A stretch of DNA of 64,000 nt, from NCBI GenBank assembly GCA_016719105.1, contig JADKAQ010000014.1:1-64000 (forward strand), read 5' to 3'. A program made the translations under genes and the position numbers. The notes beneath the pieces are model-generated. The model ran no database searches and was not told the DNA's origin. It worked only from the letters and a program-made list of their open reading frames with translations. Shown in pieces: positions 45,173 to 54,668 of this stretch (the first letter of the stretch is position 1; each line of letters starts with the position of its first letter). The stretch is from Gemmatimonadota bacterium (GTDB lineage Bacteria; Gemmatimonadota; Gemmatimonadetes; Gemmatimonadales; Gemmatimonadaceae).

Positions 45173-46315
45173 ATGACTCCCACTCCGCGACTTGTTGCCC
45201 CTGCGCTCGCCCTCGCCCTGTGTGTCGCGTGCGCGCGTTCGCGCCCCAACGCGCCGGTTCGCGCCACTGCACCCGGCGACCGGGAGACCGCCGAGGCGCT
45301 GTTCTCGCGCCTTGACTCGCTGCGACGTGCGCAGCGCATCCCGGGGCTCGCCGCGGTCGTCCTGCGTGATACCACGGTCATCCTCGCGCGCGGCTTCGGC
45401 TTCGCCGATGTGGAGCGCCAGGTCGCGGTGACTCCCGACACCCCGTTCGACATCGCGTCGGTGGCGAAGCCGATATCGGCAGTCGTGGCGCTCCGGCTCG
45501 TGGAGGACGGACTGCTCGATCTCGACCGACCGATGCGCCGCTACCGCGACTTTGTCGACTTCTGCTCGGCGACGCGCGGCGAGGGCGGGATCTTCTTCGG
45601 CGACTACGCGTGCGAGGACGACCGGCTCACGCTGCGGCACGTGCTGTCGATGACCGCCAACGGGGCAGCCGGGACGCGCTTCTGGTACAACCCACCGTCC
45701 TACTCCTGGGCGTCGCGCCCGATGGCCGAGGTGACGGGGCGCGCCTTCTCAGCGCTGGTCGATTCGCTCGTCTTCCGCCCCGCCGGCATGCGTCACTCGG
45801 CTCGACGAAATCGGCGGCTCCCCCTCCCTGCCGCGCTAGCGGCGGCGCTGGCGAAGCCCTATCACCAGGACTCGGCCGGCCGGCTGGTGCCGTCGGCTCC
45901 ACCGCCGCCTCAGGGTGACGGCGCGGCCGGTGGAGTCATCGCCAGCGCACTCGATCTGGCGCGCTTCGACGTGGCCCTCGCGGACGGTCGTCTGATCACC
46001 CCGGCCTCGCGTGCGAGCCTGTGGGCGTCGACACGCACGCCGTCAGGGGCAACGTTGCCCTACGGGCTGGGCTGGTTCCTCGGCAACGACGCGGGACGAC
46101 CACTCGCCTGGCACACCGGGCTGTGGGATGGGCAGTACTCGGCGCTGTACCTGAAGGTGCTGGGGGAGACACCCGCCGAGCGGCTCACGCTGATCCTGCT
46201 GGCCAACAGCGACGCGCTGAAGTGGAATACGCGGTTGGACGAGGCGGCGGTCGAGCGTTCTCCCTACGCGACGGCCTTCCTCGAAGCGTTCCCCGCACGC
46301 CGTAGTCCTCGCTGA
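45173..46315 (+). CDS. Class C serine hydrolase lipoprotein (4 of 5)
   Basis: A 380-residue protein with a lipobox signal (ALALALCVACARS). The catalytic SVAK lies in FDIASVAKPISAVVAL (residues about 97-112). The second motif region reads RFWYNPPSYSWASRPMAEV in place of the usual YSN, so the tyrosine assignment is unsure. The third motif is AWHTGLWDG, with HTG replacing HGG. Intact. It starts 238 bases after the ABC-F stop. Confidence 0.85.
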   Translation: MTPTPRLVAPALALALCVACARSRPNAPVRATAPGDRETAEALFSRLDSLRRAQRIPGLAAVVLRDTTVILARGFGFADVERQVAVTPDTPFDIASVAKPISAVVALRLVEDGLLDLDRPMRRYRDFVDFCSATRGEGGIFFGDYACEDDRLTLRHVLSMTANGAAGTRFWYNPPSYSWASRPMAEVTGRAFSALVDSLVFRPAGMRHSARRNRRLPLPAALAAALAKPYHQDSAGRLVPSAPPPPQGDGAAGGVIASALDLARFDVALADGRLITPASRASLWASTRTPSGATLPYGLGWFLGNDAGRPLAWHTGLWDGQYSALYLKVLGETPAERLTLILLANSDALKWNTRLDEAAVERSPYATAFLEAFPARRSPR

Positions 46316-46639
46316 CGGGACGGGGCCGGCGCGCCGGCGACTCGCCATCGCGTATTGCAGCTGCCCGGTCGGGTGATGACGACGCATCCCGGCATTCGCA
46401 TGGAGGCACCTGCGGACCACCCGGCCGGGAGGCGCGAGTCACGCACGCCGCGCGCGAGGGGCCGGCAGCAGGCGCCCTGACGGAGGCGTCCAGCCGCTTG
46501 AACACTCGCCATGCATGACCAGCGCGCGGGTCGGTCGTCTGGCAAGAGAATCGCGAAAGCCGGGGCTTCCCCACTTGCGGGGCGGTCGGGCCGGTCGTAA
46601 CAACGCAGCGTCTCAATTCCTTCCACTCCCGCCCGGACC
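46316..46639. other. Intergenic stretch upstream of the ECF sigma gene
   Basis: No gene recognised. Short inverted repeats such as CCGGCGCGCCGG (46325-46336) could form a hairpin and terminate the preceding gene. The promoter of the sigma factor must lie near the downstream end. Confidence 0.35.
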
Positions 46640-47188
46640 GTGCAGGACGTCACCTCGCTCGTCCTCTCGGGGGACGCACGCGCCCCCGTCGTCGAGCAGC
46701 TCGTTCCGCTGGTGTACGACGAGCTGCGGCGCATCGCGCGGCGTCACCTGCGCGGCGAGCAAGCCGGGCACACGCTCTCGACCACGGCGCTGGTACACGA
46801 GGCCTATCTCCGTCTCGTGCACGTGCGCGACGTCCCCGACGAGAACCGCGCCCGCTTCCTCGCCGCGGCCTCGGTGGCGATGCGGCGCGTGTTGCTGGAC
46901 TACGCGCGCTCCCGCAAGGCCGACAAGCGCGGCGGGGGGGGACGGGCGGTCACGCTCGACGACGCCCTCGCGGTAGCGGCCGATCAGACCGACCGGATCC
47001 TGGAGCTGGAGGAGGCACTGCAGCGGCTGGCCGAGATCGCCCCACGCCTGGTGCAGGTGGTGGAATGCCGATTCTTCGGCGGGTTGACGGAGGAGGAGAC
47101 GGCGCTGGCGTTAGGCACCTCGGAGCGCACGGTGCGGCGCGACTGGCTCAAGGCGCGCGGCTGGCTGGCGGCGGAACTCGGCGGCTAG
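46640..47188 (+). CDS. ECF sigma factor (TIGR02999-like)
   Basis: A 182-residue sigma factor: LVPLVYDELRRIARRHLRGE, TLSTTALVHEAYLRLVHV, FLAAASVAMRRVLLDYARSR (region 2, residues about 15-95), then region 4 with LVQVVECRFFGGLTEEETAL and LGTSERTVRRDWLKARGWLA. It is the acidobacterial/planctomycete ECF type usually paired with TPR protein kinases. The start is a GTG at 46640. No anti-sigma factor is visible. Its stop TAG shares the palindrome CTAG (47185-47188) with the convergent kinase, unlike the usual co-directional pairing. An in-frame TTA occurs in the octamer at 47109. Confidence 0.9.
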   Translation: MQDVTSLVLSGDARAPVVEQLVPLVYDELRRIARRHLRGEQAGHTLSTTALVHEAYLRLVHVRDVPDENRARFLAAASVAMRRVLLDYARSRKADKRGGGGRAVTLDDALAVAADQTDRILELEEALQRLAEIAPRLVQVVECRFFGGLTEEETALALGTSERTVRRDWLKARGWLAAELGG

Positions 47189-49980
47189 CGCCCGGTGCGC
47201 CTGACGGGCGGATCCTGCGGTGCGCCCGCGGGTCTCCCCGCGCCGCTGGTCCCGCGCGCCGCCGCCCCCCAACGCACGCGCCACTGCTCGTACTCGGCGC
47301 GCGCCGGCTGGCTGCGCCACGCCAGCCAGCCATGCCCCTCGAGCGTCGCCAGCGCCCGCACGTAGAGTGACTCGGCGACCGCACGATGGCCTTCCTGCGC
47401 GCGCAGGCGCGCGAGGAGGAGGATCGGCTCCATTGCCTCGAGCGACGCGGCGCCACCGCTCGCCACGTGATGATCGATCGCCTGCTGCAAGGCGCCCGCC
47501 GCCACGGCCGTCTCGCCCGTCGCCATCGCCGCAGCGCCGATGGCGGTATGCACTTCGCCAAAGCGTGGATGCGCCGGCGGGAGCGTGCGTTGCGCCATGT
47601 GCAGCGCCGAGTCGAGGAGCTGGCGGGCCTCGCGCCCCCGACCCTGGGCCAGGAGGGCGCGTCCCATCCAGTGGACCGGTTGTGACACAAAGCCGTGTTT
47701 CTCCCCCAGCACGCGACGCGCGTCGGCGAGGACGGCGCGGAATTTCGCCTCGGCCTCGACCGGGTGCCCAGCCAGGAGCTCGGCGCGCGCAACGTTGTTG
47801 CGGCAGATGAGGACCCCGAGCCCGTCGTGACCGTAGCGCCGCTCGAGCATCGTGACGGCTTCACGGAAGAGCGCATCGGCCGCAGCAAACTCCCCGCGGT
47901 CCATGCGTGCGAAGGCCAGGTTGTTGAGCGCCTCGGCCACGCGCTCGTGCCCGTCGGGGTAGTTGAGGCGCTGGATGCGCAGGACCTCCTCCTCGATGAG
48001 GGCCACGCTGTCCTTCTCGCCGAGGTAGTCGAGCGACAAGGCATGGTTCATGAGCGTCAGCGCATGTGACGGGTCGTTGGCGGGGACGCGCCCCCCTTCC
48101 AGTGCGAGGGCGCGCCGGAACGCGCTGTCGGCCGCGAGGTAGCGCCCGCCGTCGAGGAGGGTGACGCCGAGGTCGTTCCAGTGTGACGACAGGCGCAACG
48201 GGTCGACCTGGGCCCGCGTGGCGAGTGTGATCGACGTGCGGTAGGCGGTCTCGGCCTCGCGGAGCTCCGAGCGCTGGCGCAGGATGGCGCCGAGGATGTG
48301 GTAGGCCTCGGACAGCGTGGTGTCGCCGACACCGACCCGGCGATAGCGGGTGATGGCGGCCTGCGCGAGCGAGTCGGCGGAGGCGAGCTTGCCTGCATTG
48401 AGGCGCACGCTCGCCAGCTGCATGGCGGTGGTGGCCCGCGCCCGCTCGGGGTCGACGTCGACGCTGTCGGCCAGGCGCAGCGCGCGCACGAGGATCGAGT
48501 CGGCCGAGGCGATGCGTCCGAGGTTGCGGTAGATCTCGCCTAACGTGAGCATCAGGTCGAGCTTGAGCGCGGGCTGCGAGGCGAAGGTTGCGTCGAGGCG
48601 CCGGGTGGCGCGGTCGAGCATCTCGCCGGCGGTGAGCGAGTCCCCGCGCGCCTTGGCCGGGTCGGACTCGCGGAAGACGTCGGCGAGGAACTGCCGCGCC
48701 GCGATGGCGCGCGCCGCCTCGCGGCCGGCACGCCGCGCCTGCCAGGCGATGCCGGCGCTTCCCGCCAGCAGGGCGAGCGCCACGACCGCACCGGCACCGA
48801 CGCCGACACGATTGCGCGCGACAAACTTGCGCGTGCGATATCGCCACGTGTCGGCGCGGGCGGCAATCGGATGCCCGGCGAGGTGACGCCGCAGGTCGGC
48901 GGCGAACTGGTCGACCGTGCGGTAGCGCCGCTCCGGCTCCACCCGGAGTGCGGTCTGGACGATGGTGTCGAGGTCCTCGCGCAGGGTGCGGCGCAGGCGC
49001 TCCAGGCTCGTCCCCCGTGCCGCGGCCGCCGGCGCGTCGACCACGTGCGAGGGGAGGGCCACGGGGCGCTGCAGCACGATGGCGGGCCACTGCGCGGTAG
49101 GGTGCGATCGCAGCTGGTGCGGGAGGACCCCGGTGAGGAGCTGGTAGAGCACCACACCTAACGAGTAGGCGTCGCTCCCCGTGGTCACCGGCTCGTCGCG
49201 CCACTGCTCGGGGGCTGCATACTCGGGGGTGAAGGCGCGCACCCCGGCCTGCGTCAACCCGGCGTCGCTGTCCTCCAGCAGCTTGGCGATCCCGAAGTCG
49301 AGCAGCTTCACCTGCCCATCCGCCGTCACCAGGATGTTCGACGGCTTGAGGTCGCGATGGATCACCAGGCGCTGGTGCGCGGCCTGCACCGCATCACAGA
49401 CGGAGAGCAGGAGCGACAGGCGTGCCTCGATACCCAGCTTTCGACGATCACACCAGCTGTCGAGCGGTTCTCCCTCGACGTACTCCATCGCGAACCACGG
49501 TTGCCCGTCGTCGCTGATCCCGCCGTCGATGAGCCTCGAGATGTTGGGGTGTTCGAGCCGCGCGAGGATCTGGCGCTCGCGCAGGAAGCGCTCGCGCCCC
49601 TCGTGATCGCCGCGCGCACGATGCCCCATCTTGAGGGCCACGCGTTGTTCGAACTGCCCGTCGGCCCGTTCCGCCAGGTACACGGCGCCCATCCCCCCCT
49701 CGCCGATCTGTCGCACCAGGTGATACGGGCCGATGCGCTCCCCGTCCCCATGCGTCGTGGACTCGCTGTGCGCCATGGCGCCAGCGACCACCTCGGGCGA
49801 GAGCGCGACCGGGAAGTCATCGATGGCGCCGTCGAGGAAGCGCTCGGCCCACTGCGCCAGCCCGCGATCGTCGCCGCAGGCCTGGGCGACCATGGCGCGC
49901 GCCGCCTCGCGCGGGAGGTCGAGCGCCGCCTCGAGCACGGGCTCGAGGGTGATCCACTCATCCTTGGTGGGCGAACGCAT
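47185..49980 (-). CDS. Transmembrane Ser/Thr protein kinase with TPR repeats
   Basis: A 931-residue protein. Kinase domain at residues about 83-360: IGEGGMGAVYLAERADG (glycine loop), VALKM, VIHRDLKPSNILVTADGQVK (catalytic aspartate), LLDFGIAK, then PEYAAPEQW. A membrane helix near 410 (VGVGAGAVVALALLAGSAGI) separates it from an extracytoplasmic or periplasmic TPR region (about 480-900). The ATG at 49978-49980 starts MRSPTKDEWITLEPVLE, the usual N-terminus for this family; a longer frame upstream lacks homology. Probably works with the adjacent ECF sigma factor. Confidence 0.95.
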   Translation of the reverse strand: MRSPTKDEWITLEPVLEAALDLPREAARAMVAQACGDDRGLAQWAERFLDGAIDDFPVALSPEVVAGAMAHSESTTHGDGERIGPYHLVRQIGEGGMGAVYLAERADGQFEQRVALKMGHRARGDHEGRERFLRERQILARLEHPNISRLIDGGISDDGQPWFAMEYVEGEPLDSWCDRRKLGIEARLSLLLSVCDAVQAAHQRLVIHRDLKPSNILVTADGQVKLLDFGIAKLLEDSDAGLTQAGVRAFTPEYAAPEQWRDEPVTTGSDAYSLGVVLYQLLTGVLPHQLRSHPTAQWPAIVLQRPVALPSHVVDAPAAAARGTSLERLRRTLREDLDTIVQTALRVEPERRYRTVDQFAADLRRHLAGHPIAARADTWRYRTRKFVARNRVGVGAGAVVALALLAGSAGIAWQARRAGREAARAIAARQFLADVFRESDPAKARGDSLTAGEMLDRATRRLDATFASQPALKLDLMLTLGEIYRNLGRIASADSILVRALRLADSVDVDPERARATTAMQLASVRLNAGKLASADSLAQAAITRYRRVGVGDTTLSEAYHILGAILRQRSELREAETAYRTSITLATRAQVDPLRLSSHWNDLGVTLLDGGRYLAADSAFRRALALEGGRVPANDPSHALTLMNHALSLDYLGEKDSVALIEEEVLRIQRLNYPDGHERVAEALNNLAFARMDRGEFAAADALFREAVTMLERRYGHDGLGVLICRNNVARAELLAGHPVEAEAKFRAVLADARRVLGEKHGFVSQPVHWMGRALLAQGRGREARQLLDSALHMAQRTLPPAHPRFGEVHTAIGAAAMATGETAVAAGALQQAIDHHVASGGAASLEAMEPILLLARLRAQEGHRAVAESLYVRALATLEGHGWLAWRSQPARAEYEQWRVRWGAAARGTSGAGRPAGAPQDPPVRRTGR

Positions 49981-50245
49981 CTCGGCGGAGGAAGGGGCGG
50001 AGTCGGGGAACGCCTGCCCCCGGGACGCATGGAGGAGGGACCCGGGGACAGCGACCGCGTGCGGCGAGCGAAGATGCACGGCGCCCGGCGGCGGCGGGAG
50101 GGCGAGCGGGCGCGCGAATCGGGACGCCGCCACGTCGACCAGCCGGAGGGTGGGAGGGGTGTGACGTGCGTCGGCACGTCGGCCGGGCGCACGACCGACC
50201 GCCACCTGCAATGGTGACGGCCGGTCGCGATGCCCGTGCGACCGC

Positions 50246-51331
50246 CTAGTTCATCGCGCAGCCGATCTGGGACAACCGGCTGGACCCGATCTTCCAGTTC
50301 TGCTGCACGAGGAAGTGCTTCACGCCGACCTTGATGTTGGCCTTGGCACCGTTAGGCGTCGTGTACGTGGACCCGAACTTCCAGGCACACTTGTCGGCGT
50401 TTTCCTGTCCCGGCGACTGGGCGTCGTACCACGCATTGAACTGCGGATCGGTGACCGTTTCCACCAGCTCGTGCGCCAGCGCCGACACCTCCGCGTCCAC
50501 CCCCAGGTTGTCGTTGGGGCTCTTGTTTTCAATCAGGTTGGCAGTGCAGATCGCCTTCGAGGCCGCATACGGCATCACGGCGTACTTGATGACGTAGTTG
50601 AAGCCGCCGTAGATGTACGAGAACTTGCTGTGATAGGCGCAGTAGCCATCCGTCACGCCGAACTTGCCACCGAGATTCACCCCTGGCCCCGTAAAGACGG
50701 TGTAGATCGTGCTCACGTCGGGGGCGTACTTCGACCAGAATCCCGACTTGATCATGTTGCGGATCGCCGCGTCGCTCGGGGCCGTCCCGGGATTGCTGGC
50801 ATTGGCCCAGAAGCGGGTGTAGTAGAGTGCGTTAGGCACGCCGCGGCCCTGCGCATCGGTATAGTCCTGGTTGATCTTCCAGTACGGGGTCTGCCCGATG
50901 TTGCGCATGAAGTAGCCGAGGAGCGAGTAGTCATTGTTTCCGCTCCCGACCGTCCCGGGGGTGGGGCCGTTCGTGTAGATGGTGTTGGGCCCCCAGTAGA
51001 TCGCCACGACCTTGTTGGCGCTGTGCATGATCGGGCCGCCGTGATAGAGGATCGGGTAGGTCTGGGCCGCCGAGGAGACGTCGCCGAACTGCGTCGGCCC
51101 GCCCAGGCGCAACGCCTCCCGCGCGCGAATCGCCTCGGTCTGGGGAATGGTCGGGAACCACCCACGCCGCTCCATGGAGGCGTCCGAGTCGGCGGTCACG
51201 TCGATGCTGGCGTCGATCGGGTTCTCGCCGGCGGCCTGGCGTGGGGCCGTGGTCGCCTCATCCGAGCAGGCGGCGAGCGTGGCGACCGCCGCAAGGGCGG
51301 CGACGCGAACGAGCAGGGTACGGAAGTGCAT
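50246..51331 (-). CDS. Phosphate-induced protein 1/EXORDIUM-like lipoprotein
   Basis: A 361-residue protein with a lipobox (AVATLAACSDEA). It matches the plant EXORDIUM/phosphate-induced protein 1 family: YHGGPIMHSANKVVAIYWGP, SLLGYFMRNIGQTPYWKINQ, FGVTDGYCAYHSKFSYIYGG, LAHELVETVTDPQFNAWYD and ENADKCAWKFGS. The family is best known in plants and occurs sporadically in bacteria; the conserved HExxE suggests a metal site but no activity is established. Intact. Contains the octamer twice (50350, 50830), both in Pro-Asn codons. Confidence 0.85.
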   Translation of the reverse strand: MHFRTLLVRVAALAAVATLAACSDEATTAPRQAAGENPIDASIDVTADSDASMERRGWFPTIPQTEAIRAREALRLGGPTQFGDVSSAAQTYPILYHGGPIMHSANKVVAIYWGPNTIYTNGPTPGTVGSGNNDYSLLGYFMRNIGQTPYWKINQDYTDAQGRGVPNALYYTRFWANASNPGTAPSDAAIRNMIKSGFWSKYAPDVSTIYTVFTGPGVNLGGKFGVTDGYCAYHSKFSYIYGGFNYVIKYAVMPYAASKAICTANLIENKSPNDNLGVDAEVSALAHELVETVTDPQFNAWYDAQSPGQENADKCAWKFGSTYTTPNGAKANIKVGVKHFLVQQNWKIGSSRLSQIGCAMN

Positions 51332-51578
51332 GGTCTCCTCTCCAAGGTTGGCGGCGCGACGTGCGCCCACACGGGGAGAGGCGCAATTCGGCCCAAGAAG
51401 CGGCCACGCCCGCCGTCGGATCGTGCGTATGCGATCGTCCGCCCCCTCGGCAGGGGCGACGAGGCGAGCGCGCGAGGCCGATGGTGCGATGCGAGCGCGC
51501 TTGCGCCCTCGAGCGATCGGCCGCAACGTCACCGCCCGACGCACGCCCGATGACTCGTCCCCTCGCATGGCATAGGCA

Positions 51579-52775
51579 ATGACAGGCGCAACGTGGCGGT
51601 TGGCCGTACTGATGATGCTGGGTGTCACTCCCCTCGCCCTGCACGCGCAGGGACGCACCATCCCGGCCGAGGCGTTCCCCAGGCCCACCGGGCCGTACGC
51701 GGTGGGGACGCTCGACACCGTGTGGGTCGACTCCTCGCGCGCCGAGACGCTCACCAAGACGCCTAACGACAAGCGCCACGTCCCGGTCCGCATCTGGTAC
51801 CCCGCCGCAGCGACGGGACAGGCCCCGGCCCGCTACGTCCAGCGTCCAGAGGAGTTCGGCTCGCCGTCGCCCTTCGCCGAGGTGTTGCACGTGACGACGC
51901 ACGCGGTGTCGGGGGCCCCGATCGCTGCGGGCAACACCCGGTATCCGGTGCTGCTCTACAACCCTGGCGGAGGATGGAACCGCTTCACCGCCACCTTCCA
52001 GGTCGAGCAGCTGGCGAGCCTGGGGTACATCGTGGTGAGCGCGGACCACCTTGGTTTCAACCAGAGCAGCGCACTGGCCAACGGATATCACTTCAAGGGC
52101 GATACCCTCGGCTTCCCCGAGCCGTCCAACACCGACGTGCGGGGCGACGCCCTCGCCAGCTGGGACTACCTCGAGCGTGTGCTCTTCCCCATCTGGGTGG
52201 CCGACGCACAGTTCGTGCTCGACCGGATCGGCGCGCTACAGCGCGATGCAGCCTCGCCGCTCAGGGGGCGACTCGATCTCGGGCGCATCGGCGCGTTTGG
52301 CTGGTCGTTCGGCGGCGCGACATCGGTCGACCTCCTGGTGCGCGACGCGCGCATCAAGGCGGCGATCGACCAGGACGGACAGCTCTTCGGGCTGGGGCGC
52401 GTGAAAGGGAGCGCTCGTCCGGTCATGCTGGTGCACAGCACCGACGACCCGCGGAAGACCGTGCCGGAGAGCCAGCACGGGATCCTCGCGGAGTTGCTGG
52501 CGACGGTGGAAGGATGGGACGAGAAGTTCCGTAGCACATCCACGCATGACGTCTACGACCTTCGGATCGCCGGCACCGCGCACGGCCACTTCTCGGACCT
52601 CACCCTCTTCTTTCCGCAGGACTCGACGGCGCTCGCGCCCCGGCGTGCGCACGAGATCATCACCGCGTACACCGTCGCCTTCTTCGACCAGTACCTCAAG
52701 GGGGAGACGAGCACGCTGCTGAAGAGTGAGGGGGCGGGCTTTCCTGAGGCGACCCTGGTGAGGAAGTCGGCCAAG
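51579..52775 (+). CDS. PAF-acetylhydrolase-like secreted esterase
   Basis: A protein of about 399 residues with a signal peptide (LAVLMMLGVTPLALHAQ). The alpha/beta-hydrolase core fits PAF acetylhydrolase II/dienelactone-type enzymes: VRIWYPAA, PVLLYNPGGGWNRFTATFQV, GYIVVSADHLGFNQS, GRIGAFGWSFGGATSVDLLV (serine near 246), ARPVMLVHSTDDPRK and TAHGHFSDLTLFF. The frame stays open to 53348, but that extension is antisense to the next gene, so the real stop was probably lost to a frameshift near 52750-52790. I give the end at the last family-like residue. Confidence 0.75.
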
Positions 52776-52832
52776 CGATATGCCCGTCGGGGGTGGCTGG
52801 GCGCTCGAGCAACCGCGTGCGCACGCTCGGCA

Positions 52833-54569
52833 CTACGCCGGCGACAGCACCGGCAGCACGAGCTGACACTGCCGCCCATCCAGCACGAGGCGCTGTCCCC
52901 CGGCCGCCGGCACGCGCTCGAACGTCGAGGCGTCGGCGCCCGCGATCGAGAAGCGGAGGGCCCAACCAGCCGGAAGCTCGAAGGCCACGGGGCGAATGCG
53001 TACCTCGACGTCGAGCGACTCCACGGCGTGTTGCAGCCGCTGCGTCCCTTCGGTCAGCAATCGGACGTGACCGCCCGGGTCGATGGATTCAACGTAGACG
53101 TGCAGCGCGGCATCCGGTGCGTCGGCCGAAAGGCGGCAGGTGAACCGGCCGGCCCCGAAGACGCGAAGCGGCGTAGCCAGAGTCGCCGAGGTCCACGAAC
53201 GCAGCCCCACGGCACGCGCGCGATCGGGGGCATCGACGGGGCGCGCGAGTCCCGAGGTCCATCGATTCAACCGTCCGGTGGTCGCGTCGTAGTTCACCAC
53301 CAGGGGCATCATCGCGTCGCCGATGCGCAGGCTCGTGTCGCCTTCTGACATGTTGTCATTCAGGCGGTTCCCGGCGACCGTCCACGCTCGCTCCTGCGTG
53401 GTGGGCCACGCCGTCGCGCGCTGCCACCGCTCGGTCCCGGCGACGAACCACGCGTACGTTGGTGCCGGCCGACCACGCGGTTCGCCGTTTGCCGCCGATG
53501 GGGAGAGGTGTCGCGAGAAGAAGGCAACCACCGAGTCGAGCGAGACCGTCGGCGTCTCGCTGGCGCCCCGCCGCAGCGGGCTGGCGTTCGCGGTGCCTTC
53601 GTGGTCCCACGGGCCGATGCGCGCTTCGAGAATCGGCATGGCACGCGTCGCGCGAAAGACCGCGTCGGCAGTGGCGCCGTCCCACCAGCTCCCCCAGATG
53701 CCGACGACCGCAGAGGTGGTGGCCAGGGCGCTGACATGTCCCGCCGGGCCGAGCGAGTCGGTCGGCGGTCCGTCCGGGCCAAAACGATCGTGCGCCTGAC
53801 GGACCGCCGCGGCACGCTGCGCCACGCTCGAGGCGGGGCGCGCCGCCTGGAGCGCACGCAGCGCCACCCCGTCACGATCGTCGTCGCGTCGCTGCACACC
53901 ACGGGTGACCCACCGGGCGAACGACGGAAACATCTCGGGATAGGTGCCGTGATCGAGATCGTGCACGGCGCGGCTCCACACATCGACAAACGCGATGTTG
54001 CGCACGCCCCCCGGGGCCAGCGTCTCGTCGACCAGCTCCCATTCGATCTGCCTGGCGAGGACCGCCTTGAGCGCCGGGCGTCCCGCCGCCGCGGCGAGCA
54101 ATGCGGTGGTCCCCTCGTACGACACCCCGGTCGCTCCCACGGCGCCGTTGGACCACGGTTGCGCGACGATCCAGTCGATGATCGCCCCCATGTCCCCCAC
54201 TTCGCCTGCCGACCACGGCCACGGCCACTCCCCTTCCGACGCTCCCGTCCCGCGTACGTCGGTCACGACAACGGCGTAGCCGGCGGCGTGCAGGCGAGCG
54301 ACGATCCCGTCGCGCGGCCCCTGCGGAATGCGGCCACCGCCTCCGCCGCCAATCAGGCGAAAGCTGCGCCAGTACCGCGTCTGGATCAGGACGGTCGGCA
54401 CCCCCGTCGCCGGGACGCCGCTCGGAAGGATGAGATCGGCCGCGAGCCCGATGCCGTCCGTGCTCCTGATCGTGGGGTGCGTCACTGCCACACTCGACGA
54501 ACGGCATCCAGCGATGATGGCCAGAGACGAGAAGAGAGCGGCACCGACAACTGAACGGCCGATTCGCAT
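52833..54569 (-). CDS. CocE/NonD hydrolase lipoprotein
   Basis: A 578-residue protein with a lipobox (ALFSSLAIIAGCRSSS). The hydrolase domain: GIGLAADLILPSGVPATGVP, VLIQTRYW, VVVTDVRGTGASEGEWPWPW, DWIVAQPWSNGAVGATGVSY (elbow GVSYEG, serine near residue 166), GIWGSWWDGATADAVF and RIGPWDHEG. The C-terminal jelly-roll begins near residue 390. It is a distant relative of the S15-type gene at 24101. It is divergent from a PadR regulator with an AT-rich palindrome between them, which suggests direct control. Confidence 0.9.
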   Translation of the reverse strand: MRIGRSVVGAALFSSLAIIAGCRSSSVAVTHPTIRSTDGIGLAADLILPSGVPATGVPTVLIQTRYWRSFRLIGGGGGGRIPQGPRDGIVARLHAAGYAVVVTDVRGTGASEGEWPWPWSAGEVGDMGAIIDWIVAQPWSNGAVGATGVSYEGTTALLAAAAGRPALKAVLARQIEWELVDETLAPGGVRNIAFVDVWSRAVHDLDHGTYPEMFPSFARWVTRGVQRRDDDRDGVALRALQAARPASSVAQRAAAVRQAHDRFGPDGPPTDSLGPAGHVSALATTSAVVGIWGSWWDGATADAVFRATRAMPILEARIGPWDHEGTANASPLRRGASETPTVSLDSVVAFFSRHLSPSAANGEPRGRPAPTYAWFVAGTERWQRATAWPTTQERAWTVAGNRLNDNMSEGDTSLRIGDAMMPLVVNYDATTGRLNRWTSGLARPVDAPDRARAVGLRSWTSATLATPLRVFGAGRFTCRLSADAPDAALHVYVESIDPGGHVRLLTEGTQRLQHAVESLDVEVRIRPVAFELPAGWALRFSIAGADASTFERVPAAGGQRLVLDGRQCQLVLPVLSPA

Positions 54570-54588
54570 GACCCGGAGCTCGAGATTG

Positions 54589-54608
54589 ATATATGCGTAC
54601 ACATATAT
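54589..54608. promoter_or_regulatory. Candidate PadR operator/promoter
   Basis: ATATATG (54589-54595) and CATATAT (54602-54608) form an inverted repeat with a six-base spacer, in a 99-base divergent gap. It is the most AT-rich site in this part of the window and fits the ATGT-type dyads bound by PadR proteins. Binding is inferred. Confidence 0.55.
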
Positions 54609-54668
54609 TCCGCTGAGCCTATGTTATCGGCGCTCGGGTCGTGCCGTCAACTCCCTCCCCTGACCGAC

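Noticed and set aside
52776..53348. C-terminal extension of the PAF-acetylhydrolase-like frame
   Set aside because: It is antisense to the well-supported CocE gene and has no homology. A lost stop codon is the better explanation.
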